Of a stretch of 64,000 nt of DNA, positions 38,701 through 50,182 are shown piece by piece. This stretch comes from Manduca sexta (Eukaryota > Arthropoda > Insecta > Lepidoptera > Sphingidae): positions 3,038,001 to 3,102,000 of the forward strand of contig NC_051132.1 in the NCBI RefSeq assembly GCF_014839805.1, given 5' to 3'. The position numbers were made by a program, and so were the translations under genes. A model generated the notes under the pieces. The model made no database searches, was not told the origin of the DNA, and saw only the letters and a program-made list of their open reading frames with translations. Each line of letters opens with the position of its first letter. Positions within the stretch are counted from its first letter, which is position 1.

Positions 38701-41700
38701 GTGGCAATTTTTTTTATGTTCTTGAATGACGAGACGAGCTTGCCGTTCGCCTTGTAAGCGATACGATCGCCCATTACTAGTAAAAATACCATCCAAAACC
38801 TTGAATTACAAATCATTGTTTAGTATTCTACTGCGCTCGCTATCCTGAGACAAGAGATATTAAGTCTTATTATGTTCAGTAGTTACACTAAGGACATTTT
38901 ATATTACATGCTTCTTTCAACTTCTTTTCTTGCACTTTTTTCCTCGATAATTAGTAAACCCCTTTCCTTGATTCTTTAAAGTCTTTTTCTCATTAATATC
39001 GAATTCTCTGTATACTGTAGTCTTTTCTTATTTTTATCATTTTAAAACTAGACTGACGAGTTTGAACACTTTTAGTGGCAGTCGGTGTATCAACACTTAT
39101 AATGGATGTTATAGAAGGTGTAGATAGGTTTCCATATAAATCATGGCTAGTCAAGATTTGCGAGTATATTTATCTTCAGTGAACGTTACGCAGAAAATGT
39201 CATTGCAGGTTTGATGTAAATGTGTCGATGGCATAGGAGTTTTATCTAAAATATCATGTTCACAAGGAAGATTATCAGATAGCGTTACAAAATTAGTAGA
39301 TGTAGTTGCAATAGACTTATTACTCTCGTGATCAAAGATTTAATTCTCACTAATTACATCTCCAAGCATTTCCTGCAACTGAATTACTAATTGACACCGG
39401 GAATTTAAGATTAGCTGAAAAAAAAGCAATAATTAAGACTAGAAGCAATAAGTAATATACCTCATTTTGTAAAATTTGTTAGTAGCACACCAGCGTAAAA
39501 ATAATTTAATATTAACAGTACCCAAGAAAAAAAGCAGTGCAGGCAAAAAAGAACCCCACAATTGTATTTCATCATAGCAATATTAACAAATATTTTTTTT
39601 TAATCCCACAACCGACACATAAAATATATCCTCTATCGTTTAACAAAGCAATATGTACCATATGCAACTAACAGTTTTACGATAAATAGCATTAACAATG
39701 TAGAAAGTACCTCATATGACAAGTTGTATTTATATTAAAACTAACAAGAAAGTCGTATATCGTACTACCATCATTATTTATATTATAAATGGCGGTTAAC
39801 AATGTGGGAAGTGCAACATCCCACAAATTGGACAAATATTTAAACTAACAAAAAAGTCGGATGTGGTACTACTGACATAATTTGTATTACAAATGCCAGT
39901 GAAAAATGTCATATATGGTACAATATACAATTTTAATTGGAAAGTTAAATATATTTCATTTACTAATTAATATGCTATAATATTATTACGAAATCACAAT
40001 ATTTTTATCTATTTATTGGCTAAGGCAAGTTTATAAATATCTATAATAAATAATTTACCGGTTTTTTCTTGTTCATCTAAATTAGATAATAATATTTTCT
40101 TCAACATCCTTCTGACTGGCTCTAAATTGCTCTTCAAATTGTTTAGTCGCAAGGTTTATCCAACGGGCTGAGCCGCTTATCATTTTGGTTGACATTAAAT
40201 TCAAAAACTCTAAATAATACGAATTAACACAAAACTACACGTGATGTGTATATGTCCCTGAAACATAGTGCGTACTGGCACAACCGCGCGCGCCTCCTTC
40301 CCTCGCACCCCGCTAAAAATGTCAGTAGTTACACATCAAGCACTGTTAATCAACAGCCGTGCCTTATACGACTTTGTTAACGTGGCTATATCAGAAACTA
40401 TGAATAAATTTAACTTTTTCTTAAATCTACTAAAAGAAAATACTTTTTTAGGGTAATTAGTGCAATAAAACCAAAATCCGTAAAATGTCATATCCGACAT
40501 TGTTAATAGGGACAGGCGAAATGTCCTCTAGACAACCTTTAAAACTAATTATAGCAATACATTTGAAATTCAAGATTATAGCGTGTAATATACTCCTTAC
40601 AACTATAAACTATATAAATGCCAACGTTAGTCGAGTTACTAACAGAGGTGAAACTGCGTTGAATCTCGAGTGCTTCAGTGGTAAACGGTACATAGCGATT
40701 AGTTCGTTTTCATCTGTCATCACCGAGCAATGTAGCTCGGTTAGTTTTTAGGAACACTAAGCTGAGTCTAACACGTAACGAGATTAATGAAAAAAGGTTT
40801 AAATATAAAGTTCCCATAAATTCACACACACATCTCGCACTTTTTACCAAGTGTGTTCCGTTCCATGATGAGATAAGGGGGCGAGCCTATTGCCTTATCG
40901 GGCCCAAATTCCAGACTCTGAGCTGATACTGAGCAGAAAAACCCGAATATCACTTTTCTCGATCCGGGATTCGAACCCAGGACCTCAGAGCGCTCCCGTA
41001 CCGTGCATGCAGTACAACTACGCCACCGAAGCAGCTAAGACTGCGATATAGCGGTACCGTAAATTCTATATGATATATGTGCAATAGCAAAAATGCTAGT
41101 TGTAGATGTATTTGATAGAATAAAAAATATATCAATGGCATAGAGCGGCGATACCCTATTTGGTTGTGCAACGGACTGCCGAGACGAATATCCGCAGGTT
41201 CAAATCCCAAAGGCACACACCTCTGACTTTTCTAAAAAAAAATGTTTGTATTCTTTGTGAATTATCGCTTGCTTTAACGGTGAAGGAAAACATCGTGAGG
41301 AAACCTGCATACCTGAGAAATTCCCTATAGGAAGTTTGCGAGGGTGTGTGAAGTCTATCAATCCACGCTAGGCCAGCGTGGTGGCCTAAGGCCTAATCCC
41401 TCTAAGTAGTAGAGGAGGCCCGTGCCCAACAGTGGGACAGTATATAATACAGGGCTGATATTATTATTATAGACTACTTACGCAATTTCTCCTAAGTAAA
41501 CTATATTGCTGACTATCGTGATCCCCATGCCAAGTCCACTGATGATCCTTAGGACGTATACCATATTGATGTTGGTGGTGATGATGACCAACACGTAGGC
41601 GAGGATATTAAGACTCCCACCGATGAGGAGACATGGCTTTCTGCCTATCATGTTTGACAGGATCCCGGTAATGTGTGGACCTAGAATTTTGTATAGTTTT

Positions 41701-42761
41701 CCTGTATAAAATCTTCATGGGCGAATGCTGAGTGGACGTCGCGTTGCAAACTAACTTAATAGGTTGAAACTGGTCCGTGATTCCGACTAAGAATACGTGA
41801 GTGAAACTGTTTTGCTATCTAATAATTTCCTATAAATGTTCAAGTCAAAACCACCCATTTCATCTAATTTAGCTACATTATAAAGACGAGCATAGACACA
41901 ATTATCGTTAACCAACGATTGATCCCTAAAATTTAAAATAATGCTGAATTTTACATAATTATTAGTTTCCATTTTTATATTGCAGTGAATAACGAAACCA
42001 GCATGCAGCTCGCTCGATGTCAAGCAAAACGACTGTCCATAAACAGCAGTCCAGATGATTATTAGGTGTCAACTTACCAATCATAGCTCCAATATAAAGC
42101 AAAGATCCGACCCATGATGCTTGTACGTCTGTGATGGGTTCTGACAAAGGGCTAGTGGTGGCATTCTGGAGTTTTGGTATAATTGGGGCTGACCAACCCA
42201 CACTGTAGCCTACGATAATTTGACCTATGTTAACTGCAAGAGAAACATTGTTTGTTAAACCTTCTTATATTGAGAGTAGCTAGTTTTCTAAACAAGCTCA
42301 CATTTCTGCCCTACTTTTACTTTTTTACTGTCTGCCTATTTACTGTTAAACTTCTTAGTTAATCAAAAAATGAAAAATGTGTACATTTTCTTTAAATTTT
42401 CTAAAAATATAATAGGAATTCCTATAGAACAGTCCAAGATTTGATTTTACTGAGCAATAATAAAATTTAATTTACTCTTGTTATGTTTTGACATTTATTA
42501 AGTTTTATTGGATTAATATGATTGAATATGTATAACGTAGATTAAGGGTGCAATTTGTAAAGTGAAAGAAATTTGACTATAATTTGAGTAGCACTGGAAA
42601 TCTCTACAAACTTAAAATTTTCACCTCTTTAGAGCCTACATTTTCATATACTTAACATAATTATAAAATTGCAACCTTAATCCAATAGTTATTGCAAAAA
42701 AATAAGTATAAAACTTACTGCATCCTACTATCAATATTTGCTTAAATATAGACGTCTCCAT
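32758..42761 (-). CDS. Sugar/trehalose transporter D (Tret1-like)
   Basis: Seven exons: 42761-42719, 42233-42078, 41680-41482, 36716-36526, 35019-34643, 33747-33636, 33023-32758; 1344 nt, 447 aa. Motifs: GYSVGWSAPIIPKLQ (exon 2), NMIGRKPCLL (exon 3), STHIRGILLTS and PESPVYHAMKG (exon 4), LQQTSGVAVV and ERAGRKFLLL (exon 5), GWLPLVALIVYF (exon 6), VGEMFRANVR and IPETKGKTL (exon 7). It is closest to gene C by eye (shared VNIGQ, GLGMG, VSNxVY, HVIGxxFIPESPVY), suggesting the C/D duplication is the youngest in the array. Exon 5 is 377 nt, four codons shorter than in B and C, the loss lying in the cytoplasmic loop after exon 4. Intron 3 (36717-41481) is the largest and holds a decayed transposon-like gene on the same strand. 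Confidence 0.9.
33912..34420 (-). mobile_element. Helitron-like non-autonomous element, short copy
   Basis: CTAG end with a GC-rich stretch at the left and the tctatattatataaagctg end at the right, same family as 8691-9711 but with only two to three internal units. Lies in the intron between exons 5 and 6 of transporter D. Confidence 0.75.
35634..35965 (-). repeat. SINE family 1, full length
   Basis: Reverse copy from the (ATA)n tail side to the head aggctatcgccgc. The B box appears in reverse as gggattagaacctgcgg. In intron 4 of transporter D. Confidence 0.8.
36132..36440 (-). repeat. Repeat family 4 copy
   Basis: Reverse copy: gacgagacgagcttaccgtt, gcctgatggtaaacgatacg, catcctgagacatgagatgt and tgcttggctgcagaaataga. 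Directly upstream of exon 4 of transporter D on the genomic map. Confidence 0.7.
38161..40194 (-). pseudogene. Decayed transposon-like gene (GHTQ...VHS family) nested in transporter D intron 3
   Basis: Minus-strand fragments in order: MSTKMISGSARWINLATKQF from 40194; an open stretch with CNDIFCVTFTEDKYTRK near 39180; TLKNQGKGFTNYRGKKCKKR then KEACNIKCP near 38905-38990; SDNHWAEPELYSF near 38450-38485; and, after a frameshift, AAKEFGVTIIHRFLEKGHTQ, then NKRESVHSSMESANARKLIY and VPEEWYYLVRWAKVEGEPYT. The GK..R..K..C..KC block and the GHTQ..ESVHS motif recall a widespread uncharacterised insect protein family, probably transposon-derived; this is recognition, not search. Stops, frameshifts and a repeat family 4 insertion (38708-38895) break it. 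Not translated as a whole. Confidence 0.6.
38708..38895 (-). repeat. Repeat family 4, truncated, inside the pseudogene
   Basis: Reverse copy starting gacgagacgagcttgccgtt and ending attatgttcagtagttacac. It interrupts the pseudogene just after its CNIKCP segment. Confidence 0.7.
40820..41036 (-). repeat. SINE family 2 copy
   Basis: Reverse orientation with gggggcgagcctattgcctt, gggattcgaacccaggacct (B box) and ctacgccaccgaagcagc (head). Confidence 0.8.
41144..41470 (+). repeat. SINE family 1, full length
   Basis: Head gagcggcgataccctatttg and gcaggttcaaatcccaaagg, body gaggaaacctgcatacctga, and (ATT)n tail ending 10 bp before the donor side of exon 3 of transporter D. Confidence 0.8.
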
Positions 42762-44897
42762 TTTCAAACTGTTGTATTCGTATCTTCTTTCTTCCATTTA
42801 TCAAGTATAATTTCGAATATGACCAGAACTTTAACTTTTATATCATTGTTTTAAACAATCAAGAGCAACACCCGAAACAGCTAGAATCAAAATGTTACAA
42901 ATAATATGATGTTCCTTTATTTAATAATGTTTAGTAATTAATTATCTCTCAATAGTTACTAAGTTATTGTAGAGATCAATGGACTGAAAGTTCGAAGTTC
43001 AGACAATTATTATAAATAAACATTTAAAACTACACAGAACATTTACACTACAAGTTGTTTTTAAAACTGACGAAGAGACCCTACGATTTGCCAAATGTGG
43101 AACAATTGGGACGATAACAAAGACAAATAATGCAGTCCCTATTCTTATTGTCAACTTGGAAGATAGAGTTTTGGTTGTTCTAAGAACCAATTGTTACGGA
43201 TGAATTCTTTTCTATCCCATGAATGTTTTGTTATTTTCGACCGATGTATGAAAGGTATTTTGATATTTCGAAGAAGTCTGTTCATAGTGTAAATTGCTGC
43301 GAGTGTTAGAGTGCAGCGTAAACTAGGGATAGCGAACCACTGGCACGCCTGCCAGTGGTGGCACGTGACAAAATAATTTGGACACCCGAGTAGTATACAA
43401 AACATTATATCTTTCTTTGAGCTTCAATTCGCTTAACATCAGGTGCAGTGATGCCATTTTGACGAGCCCTGATTAAAAAAATAACAAAAACATAGTTAAG
43501 ACATACAAAAGTCGCTAGAAATGGGCACTTGCATAAATAAAACCGGTCCTGGATGGCACGTTACAGGCCATATTTTTTTTTTATAAATAATGTTAAAGGT
43601 TCGCCCTGCTTGGTGTCGACCTTTTTAGTAGTCATCGTGCCCCCCTGCTTAAAAATATCCACTTATTAAAATTTAGGAAGGAACTATAAGAGGTTTTAAT
43701 AAGTCTCGTGTTGATTAGGAGTATGAAATAGGTACGGAACAATTGGAAACTAAACAAATCACTCTTCACACTCATTATCAAGATATCAATCAACCGATAT
43801 GCAACAAAGATGTTAATCAATAAAGTGCCGTCTCGTTTTGCAATATTCTACTGTAAATGATAATTAATAAAGCACAAAACATAGTATTTTTTTTTTTATC
43901 ATTGCCTAAATAAAGATTTTTTTCAATTGTCATTGTAAACTTGATTGATTTAGGTTAAACGAGATTTGCAGATAACTTTCGATGTAAAACAAATGATTCT
44001 GGATATTATAGTATAATATAATATAGTACCATACGTAATTTTTATGCCGTTTCCAAAATTCGTTATCATAGTCAGATTTCACACTGTTTATAATAATTGA
44101 GAATAGACAATTTTGCTTGAAACAAGTTTAGATTTGAAAACATATAGTTTATAGATTTTATTCTGTATTCCGATATTAACTAACTACCCAAAAGTTCCTA
44201 ACAAACCCCACGTGTATATATAGAAAATAAACAGAACTATCTCCAAGAGGTTGCATAAGTACTGACAATTATAAATACTTGACTTTATACAATGTTATTA
44301 TACCTATAGATTAGTGTACCTACTTACATATATATTAAGTATTGGAAGTATTAGTTTTAGATGGCCTGTACCGTGGAAAAAGGCGGCGATAGCCTTGTTG
44401 GGTGTGGAACGGACTTCCGAGACGAATGTCCGCAGGTCCAAATCCCAAGATTATTTTGAGGTTTTGTGAAGTCTACCAATCCGTAGTAGGCCAGCTTGGC
44501 GGTTTAAGGCCTAATCCCTCTCAGTAGTACAGGAGGCCCGTACCCAGCAGTGGGACAGTATATAATACAGGGCTGATATTATTATTTATCCTCGAAAGGT
44601 TAGGCAAAGACTAATCTAGTACGTACAATTTGCAGGTTATATTATCTGCCCCATGCCGTGAGATCACTTCAAAAATATTTTATTTAAATCCACTTTTTAA
44701 TAAACATTTTGTAGGATAAGAAAATTAAAGTAAAACAATAAATGTAACACTGCAACGAGTTTTACATAAACATAAATGTCAAATGTTATTATTTATCTAC
44801 CCACATAATCTTTGAGTTATAGGAGTAGCATCAGGTGTTTTAAAACAAAAGACAGATGATAATTTTATCAAGAGTGGAACTACACCAATAATCGTAT
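42762..44897. other. Spacer upstream of transporter D
   Basis: No confident gene. Short minus-strand open frames at 42999-43405 have no family signature that I recognise. The right end holds a SINE family 1 copy (44382-44585). The promoter of transporter D should lie just above 42761, but no core element stands out. Confidence 0.5.
44382..44585 (+). repeat. SINE family 1, internally deleted
   Basis: Head ggcggcgatagccttgttgg, gtccgcaggtccaaatccca, then a jump to the distal body (agtaggccagcttggc) and the ATT tail. Confidence 0.7.
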
Positions 44898-46093
44898 TAG
44901 TCCATTGAAATGTTACATTTTTTAGGCCTTACCTTGCGTTTTTTAGAGGACGCAATTTTATTTTTTTGAAGTGTAGAGGGGGTTATTGTAAAGCTAAAAC
45001 CAAGTTTGTGGGGTCGCCACCCTTGTCCCACGGCCGCCATCTTGAAAATAGGGGTTGAAGTGGTTTTTACGATGTATCTCTTAAACTATTTATCTGACAA
45101 AAAAAAATTATAATTTTTTTTTGTTGCAAACTAAATTCTTTACAACTTTGGTCCAGTAACTTTTTGTCGTAGAACTATAAATAAAAAAGTTATAAGCGAA
45201 AATGTTAAGAAATTCAATGTTAAGCAATGTCCTTTGCAACGTCATCAGAACGTGTGTTTATAAGGTTCATAATACTTTTTTTTGTACTCTCATTACGTAC
45301 AACACAAACCCGCGGTTGTCGGCTTGTACGCGAATTACTTAGATCCTGAATCGCTTTGGTACAGATGAAGCAATTGTTCACAAAATCAAAGTCTGGCTCT
45401 GAAGCTTCTGAAACTGACGATAAACTATTGGAGCTGCTGCAGCGACGACGAACAACATTATCGGTAAAACAAATTTTTACGAACTGTTTCGGAAGTTACT
45501 GTAAATATTGCGTGTTATTGTTATTACGTGGATAATCGAACCGATAATGTTGTTCGTCGTCGCAGCAGCAGCTCCAGTAGTTTATCGTCAGTTTCAGAAG
45601 CTCCAGAGCCAGACTTTGATTTTGTGAACAATTGCTTCATCTGTGCCAAAGCGATTCAGGATCCAAGTAATTCGCGTACAAGCCGACAACCGCGGGTTTG
45701 TGTTGTACGTAATGAGAGTACAAAAAGTATTATGAACCTTATAAACACACGTTCTGATGACGTTGCAATGGACATTGCTTAACATTTAATTTCTTAACAT
45801 TTTCACTTATAATTTTTTATTTATAGTTCTACGACAAAAAGTTACTAGACCAAAGTTGTAGAGAATTTAATTTGCAACAAAAAATGTTTATAATTTTTTG
45901 TCAGATAAATAGTTTAAGAGATACATCGTAAAACCATTTCAACCCCTATTTTCAAGATGACGGCCGTGGGACAAGGGTGGCGACCCCACAAACTTGGTTT
46001 TAGCTTTACACTGACCCCCCCCCCTACACTTCAAAAAAATAAAATTGCGTCCTCTAAAAAACGCAAGCCCAAATGTAACTTTTCAATGGACTA
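44898..46093. mobile_element. Foldback element / long hairpin carrying coding sequence
   Basis: Left arm 44898-45464 and right arm 45541-46093 are inverted copies, about 97% identical by eye, around a 76-nt loop. Ends are tagtccattgaaa and tttcaatggacta; both flanks start or end with TAT, a possible 3-bp target duplication. Both arms contain a non-coding outer zone (agtttaagagatacatcgta; ccacaaacttggttttagct) and an inner zone that is open on the plus strand of the right arm from 45468 to 45782. That frame reads VRRRSSSSSSLSSVSEAPEP, then DFVNNCFICAKAIQDPS and SDDVAMDIA, with no ATG in the element. The CxxC and acidic/serine-rich composition suggest a fragment of a larger host or transposon protein. 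A transcript through the unit would form a duplex of over 550 bp. Confidence 0.8.
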
Positions 46094-48708
46094 TATATCA
46101 TTGCGTGCGTATAGCGTGTATTTTTTTTTCAAACACATCACGCCTTTTATCCGCGGAGGGGTAGACAGAGGCGTAACGTCTTCGGAGATGAAGGCGGAAT
46201 ATGTGTTTATTTTTAACGGAGAAACCGACAATACAAATAACAATAAACCTACACAATAGAAATATACTGTGAATATTGTGAATGGTCACATAATTTGACT
46301 ATTTTTCAATATTTTTTTATATAACATATTTTGTTCATAGAAAAACACACAGTACGAATCTTGATTGTAATTTGATCCTTATCTTTATAATTAAAAGAAT
46401 ATGACTATTACTGATATGAAGTGTTATCATACCCTCATACATTCCTTTAAGATTATTTAATAAAAATATGTTATATAAGTGAACTATGACTACCTAAAGC
46501 CATATTAAAGTCAAGAGGAAGCGGGAAAAATAATTGAAAATGCTTCCAATGATCGACAATTGATCCGAAACAAGAAGAAAATATTCTTGTTTTCCTATTT
46601 TATTAAATGCTAAGCAGCCTAGTGTATCTATAGGAGTCGACTTTGAGAATGTAGTTTCATATCTGAAAATCAATTCGAAAGTATGCTAGGAAAGATATTT
46701 AGTTTTTAGATGTTTGTTAGAAGTAAACGCTAAAACCTCTGAATGGATTGGTCGAAATTTGCCACATATCTTACCAATAGCAGAAATGAAAAAGTTTGTG
46801 AAGCTGTTAATGTTTGAATGTTTAGATGTTAATTAGGAGTAAATACATAAACAGCTGAACGTATTTGAGTGAACTTTGCCACCAGGATAAAGCATGTCCT
46901 TGATTTACATATAAACTATTTTCCCTGTAGAAAACAATTAGGTTTTTTAAATTCATGGCGCTGGCGTCATAGATCGCCACTGCTATTTAGAAACTTATGT
47001 AGTTGCAAAGGCATTACGCCAAGTGAAATACCTAGTATACTTACATTATATCTTGGATTAACAGCTTTTTATCGCACAATTATTTTTTAATCATCCTATT
47101 TTAATTATCCCATTTTTACTGGTGGTAGGTTTCTCATATGTGAGAGTCCGCCTGGGTAGGTACCACCGCAATGTCTATTTCCGCCAAGCAGTAGTAAACA
47201 TCGTAGGACGTTTATTCCAAAAAACTTATAACGGATATATCTTAATCCAATATATTCTCTTTATCTTAAAAATTTTTACGATACAAACAAAAATTTTGTC
47301 CTGAATCAAGATCCTTCAAACCCGTCATTGAAGGACAATGTGAGGTCCCTACTGACTCCTCAGAACCTTAAACAGACGCGACATTGGCCCACGGAAAGTT
47401 ATCCGGAGTTTGATTGCCAATCAGACTTGCACAATACCGACATGTTTGGGGGATAAATTTAAATCCGTATTCTGACGCTGTGCAATATATTTGAGGATTT
47501 CTCTAGTTCCATGTATTGTATGGTGATCTATCATATAAGAGATCTTTACGCGTCCATTGCCTATTTATGCTATAAAAAATAATTGTTCAAGTACTATTTA
47601 ATTTTTTTTTTTTTCAGCGTGGCGTTTTTGTTGACTGTATTAACTTCAAGTCTATCGTCGGTTATCATAATATTTGGAATATAAATTCGGTACAAATTAT
47701 ATCAGAAGGATCAAAAAGTATTAAGATAGATACCGAAATCAAAAAACTATTAATAGATGAGGTAATTATTGATATTCATAAAAATGGATACATCGTTGTC
47801 GACGATTAACAAGTTATTTTGTTTTCATACACAGACATCGTGACGAAGATCCTGGAATATTTTGGAGGATAAGAAATTTCCGCATGTTCCCGGTCTTCTA
47901 AAACCTGTACTGTTACAGAACGTGGCTGAACGTCGTCTTCAGATTTCCAGACCTATAAAACCTATATGGTATAATCCAGAATAAGCATCACCAGCTGACA
48001 AATATAAGCGACTACATCAATACGTTCAATTTCACGCTTAAACGAAGATGTTGATAGTTCCCAAGTTGTGACATAACTCAACTTTCTGACACCTGAGGCG
48101 TTAGATTAGGCGTTGCGCAAATAGCTATATGTATATACTCAATTCTACCTGAGGTGGATTGCGAAGGTAGCCTGTTTCACCCCGCGTTAAAGGCCACTGC
48201 GCTTTTTAGTATTTCGTTTGCTAATAATCTAAAATATTTTTCAACCTTGCTAAAGTAATAAACTTGGCGTGACTTGATACTTTAGGCATACTTAAGTATA
48301 GAATTTGTACGGTAAAAGAAAGAAATATAAATAAAAAAAGCATTAAATTCGTTTAAAATATACAGTTAGCGTTTAAATTGAGTTTTATGTAAATTTTCGT
48401 CCTATTTCCTATCATCCTTTTGTCATACAATCCAGTCGCTCGTTAGTAATGTCAAAATAGAAAATCTATATGACGCATACTATAATATTATTAGATTATA
48501 AAAATTCGTAATCTAACTAATCATCAGTATCACAAAAAATCAGTACCTACGCCTGATTAAAATCTCATTGAGAACGCGTGATGAAATATATTTTTCCATC
48601 GGTTTCACTTTATCATCATAGGCTTATTTGTGATCTCCTGAACTGTATGCAAATATTTTTAACTATGTCTGATGTATAAATGAAATGTTTCCTTGGAGAT
48701 TAAGAAGC
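46094..48708. other. Spacer between the hairpin element and the PHD gene cluster
   Basis: Contains a small SINE family 2 piece (46135-46175), a repeat family 4 start (47119-47190) and an orphan open stretch (47620-47809). No further gene was recognised. Confidence 0.5.
47620..47809 (+). other. Orphan open stretch, possible 3' exon
   Basis: Directly after a long T run ending in CAG (a strong acceptor look), 62 codons are open to a TAA: RGVFVDCINFKSIVGYHN, later IDTEIKKLLIDEVIIDIHK and NGYIVVDD. Composition is protein-like (alternating hydrophobic and charged residues). No family is recognised and no upstream exon was found, so it may be a decayed element or chance. Confidence 0.25.
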
Positions 48709-49425
48709 TCATTTATTACGGGGATTTCCAGGGCAAAAACATGGTTTAGGACAGTTCGCCTTCTCGAGACTCCTATTAGCACTTGGAGGGCACCGTGACG
48801 GAGAATCCTCTGTGAGCTGTTTCATCTTATTCATTAATTCATTAATTTGATTGGTCAATAGTCCAACGGTATTACACATCTGAGCAACTGCATCCATCGG
48901 CACGTCAGATTTACTGCCTTCACGATCACCAGGGATATCTGAGGAGGTATTGGTGCATCCTGAAGGACACGTTGCTATTCTGACACGAGGCGCGGGGGCG
49001 CAAGGGTTTGAGAACTTAATCGAAGGAGCATTAGGGAGTTGAGGACTACTGTGTTGCTTGCAGTCAGTTCCGCATCTCCCAAGAGGACATTTCTGTGAAG
49101 GAGTTTGGATCATAGCGTCTCCTTTGTTGATCGGACATTTGAGGTTCTCACAGCGCGGCGGTACGTTAGCTGGACATTGGCTGTTACTGCAACTATATGG
49201 CTGATCGGTTCGGTATTCCTTAGGCTGTGTAGTTTTACAGTCAGGGCATGGACAGGTGACTTTAATGATGCCTTTCTTGATATCATTGATTCTGCCTGGG
49301 GTGTAATTCAGGCAGGCGTAGTGGACCCAACTTTGACAGGCCCCCTGACATTGCAGACCGTTCTTTTGTGTTACTGGGGTGAGGCAGATCTTGCAAGCAT
49401 TCTTCGGTTTATTGCACTTTGACAT
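48709..49425 (-). CDS. PHD-finger cysteine-rich protein 1
   Basis: Single-exon frame of 238 aa starting MSKCNKPK. Residues 11-63 form a C4HC3 PHD finger: C11, C14, C26, C30, H35, C38, C60, C63 (an extra C58 precedes). A second conserved cluster follows at C79-x4-C84-P-A-N-x5-C92-x4-C97. Then comes a low-complexity Ser/Pro/Cys linker and, near 184-205, a heptad-like helix MCNTVGLLTNQINELMNKMK. The C-terminus is again Cys/Pro-rich (CPKPCFCPGNPRNK). PHD fingers usually read histone H3 tails or mediate nuclear protein contacts; which applies here is unknown. The helix matches exon 2 of the neighbouring paralog, so here it is fused into one exon. The last two codons plus stop give AATAAATGA, so a poly(A) signal overlaps the coding end. 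Confidence 0.85.
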   Translation of the reverse strand: MSKCNKPKNACKICLTPVTQKNGLQCQGACQSWVHYACLNYTPGRINDIKKGIIKVTCPCPDCKTTQPKEYRTDQPYSCSNSQCPANVPPRCENLKCPINKGDAMIQTPSQKCPLGRCGTDCKQHSSPQLPNAPSIKFSNPCAPAPRVRIATCPSGCTNTSSDIPGDREGSKSDVPMDAVAQMCNTVGLLTNQINELMNKMKQLTEDSPSRCPPSANRSLEKANCPKPCFCPGNPRNK

Positions 49426-50182
49426 TTTGATGATTTTGCATACTATGGGCTATTGCACAATATTTTGCATGGCTGTTCGATGGTTTATTTATTTATGAAT
49501 TATTTAGAATATTTGTATTTATGATGTCATGGTGTTTTTTGATTATGACAGAAGACATTGAGCATTTTCTTTATTATTTATGTCAAATTCTTAAAGTTTA
49601 AAAAAAACAGAGGTTATCTTTGTAACCAAGAAGGTAATTATTATAGCATATCAACAAACACGAACCTGGGTCTCGGAGTCACTGGGTGACAACCATACTC
49701 GATTAATACTAATGATTAATAGATACCTATACCTATTATCGACGCTAAGAAAGATTATGTATCAGGTCTCTAGAATTCTCAGAATGTAACCAAAAAAAAT
49801 AAAGTAGTAAGTAAGGTAAGGTAGGTATTATATTGAACTCATGTTTTTCTGATAAACTTGGTCTCGTTGAAGGAACACTTAGCCATGTTTTTATTATCTA
49901 ACTCTGGTTTCATCACCATCATGGAAAGTTATTCTGCCAAAGGACAATCATCTGTTACCTATCAACATTCTATAAAGCCCTACTTCGCTTACCATCAGGT
50001 GCAGTGAGCTGACTTTGCTATGCTATACTATGTACGACAGATACTATAATATTGAATTCCATGTGGATCATCATAATATACTTAGGACTGCATAGGCAAT
50101 TCGATAATAAGTTTTAAGGATGACTCGTATTGTTTACTGTAATTATTTCTAAATAAATAAAACCCAAAAGACAATAGGTAGA

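Noticed and set aside
42999..43405. Two minus-strand frames (63 and 84 codons) upstream of transporter D
   Set aside because: No recognisable domain, no splice context and no paralog in the window.
45528..45782. Possible independent small protein inside the hairpin element
   Set aside because: It begins with GTG, not ATG; the frame has no ATG between 45468 and the conserved part, so it is a captured fragment.
49105..49422. Plus-strand 105-codon frame opposite PHD protein 1
   Set aside because: It is a shadow of the cysteine-rich coding strand; similar shadows lie opposite proteins 2 and 3 and share no conservation.
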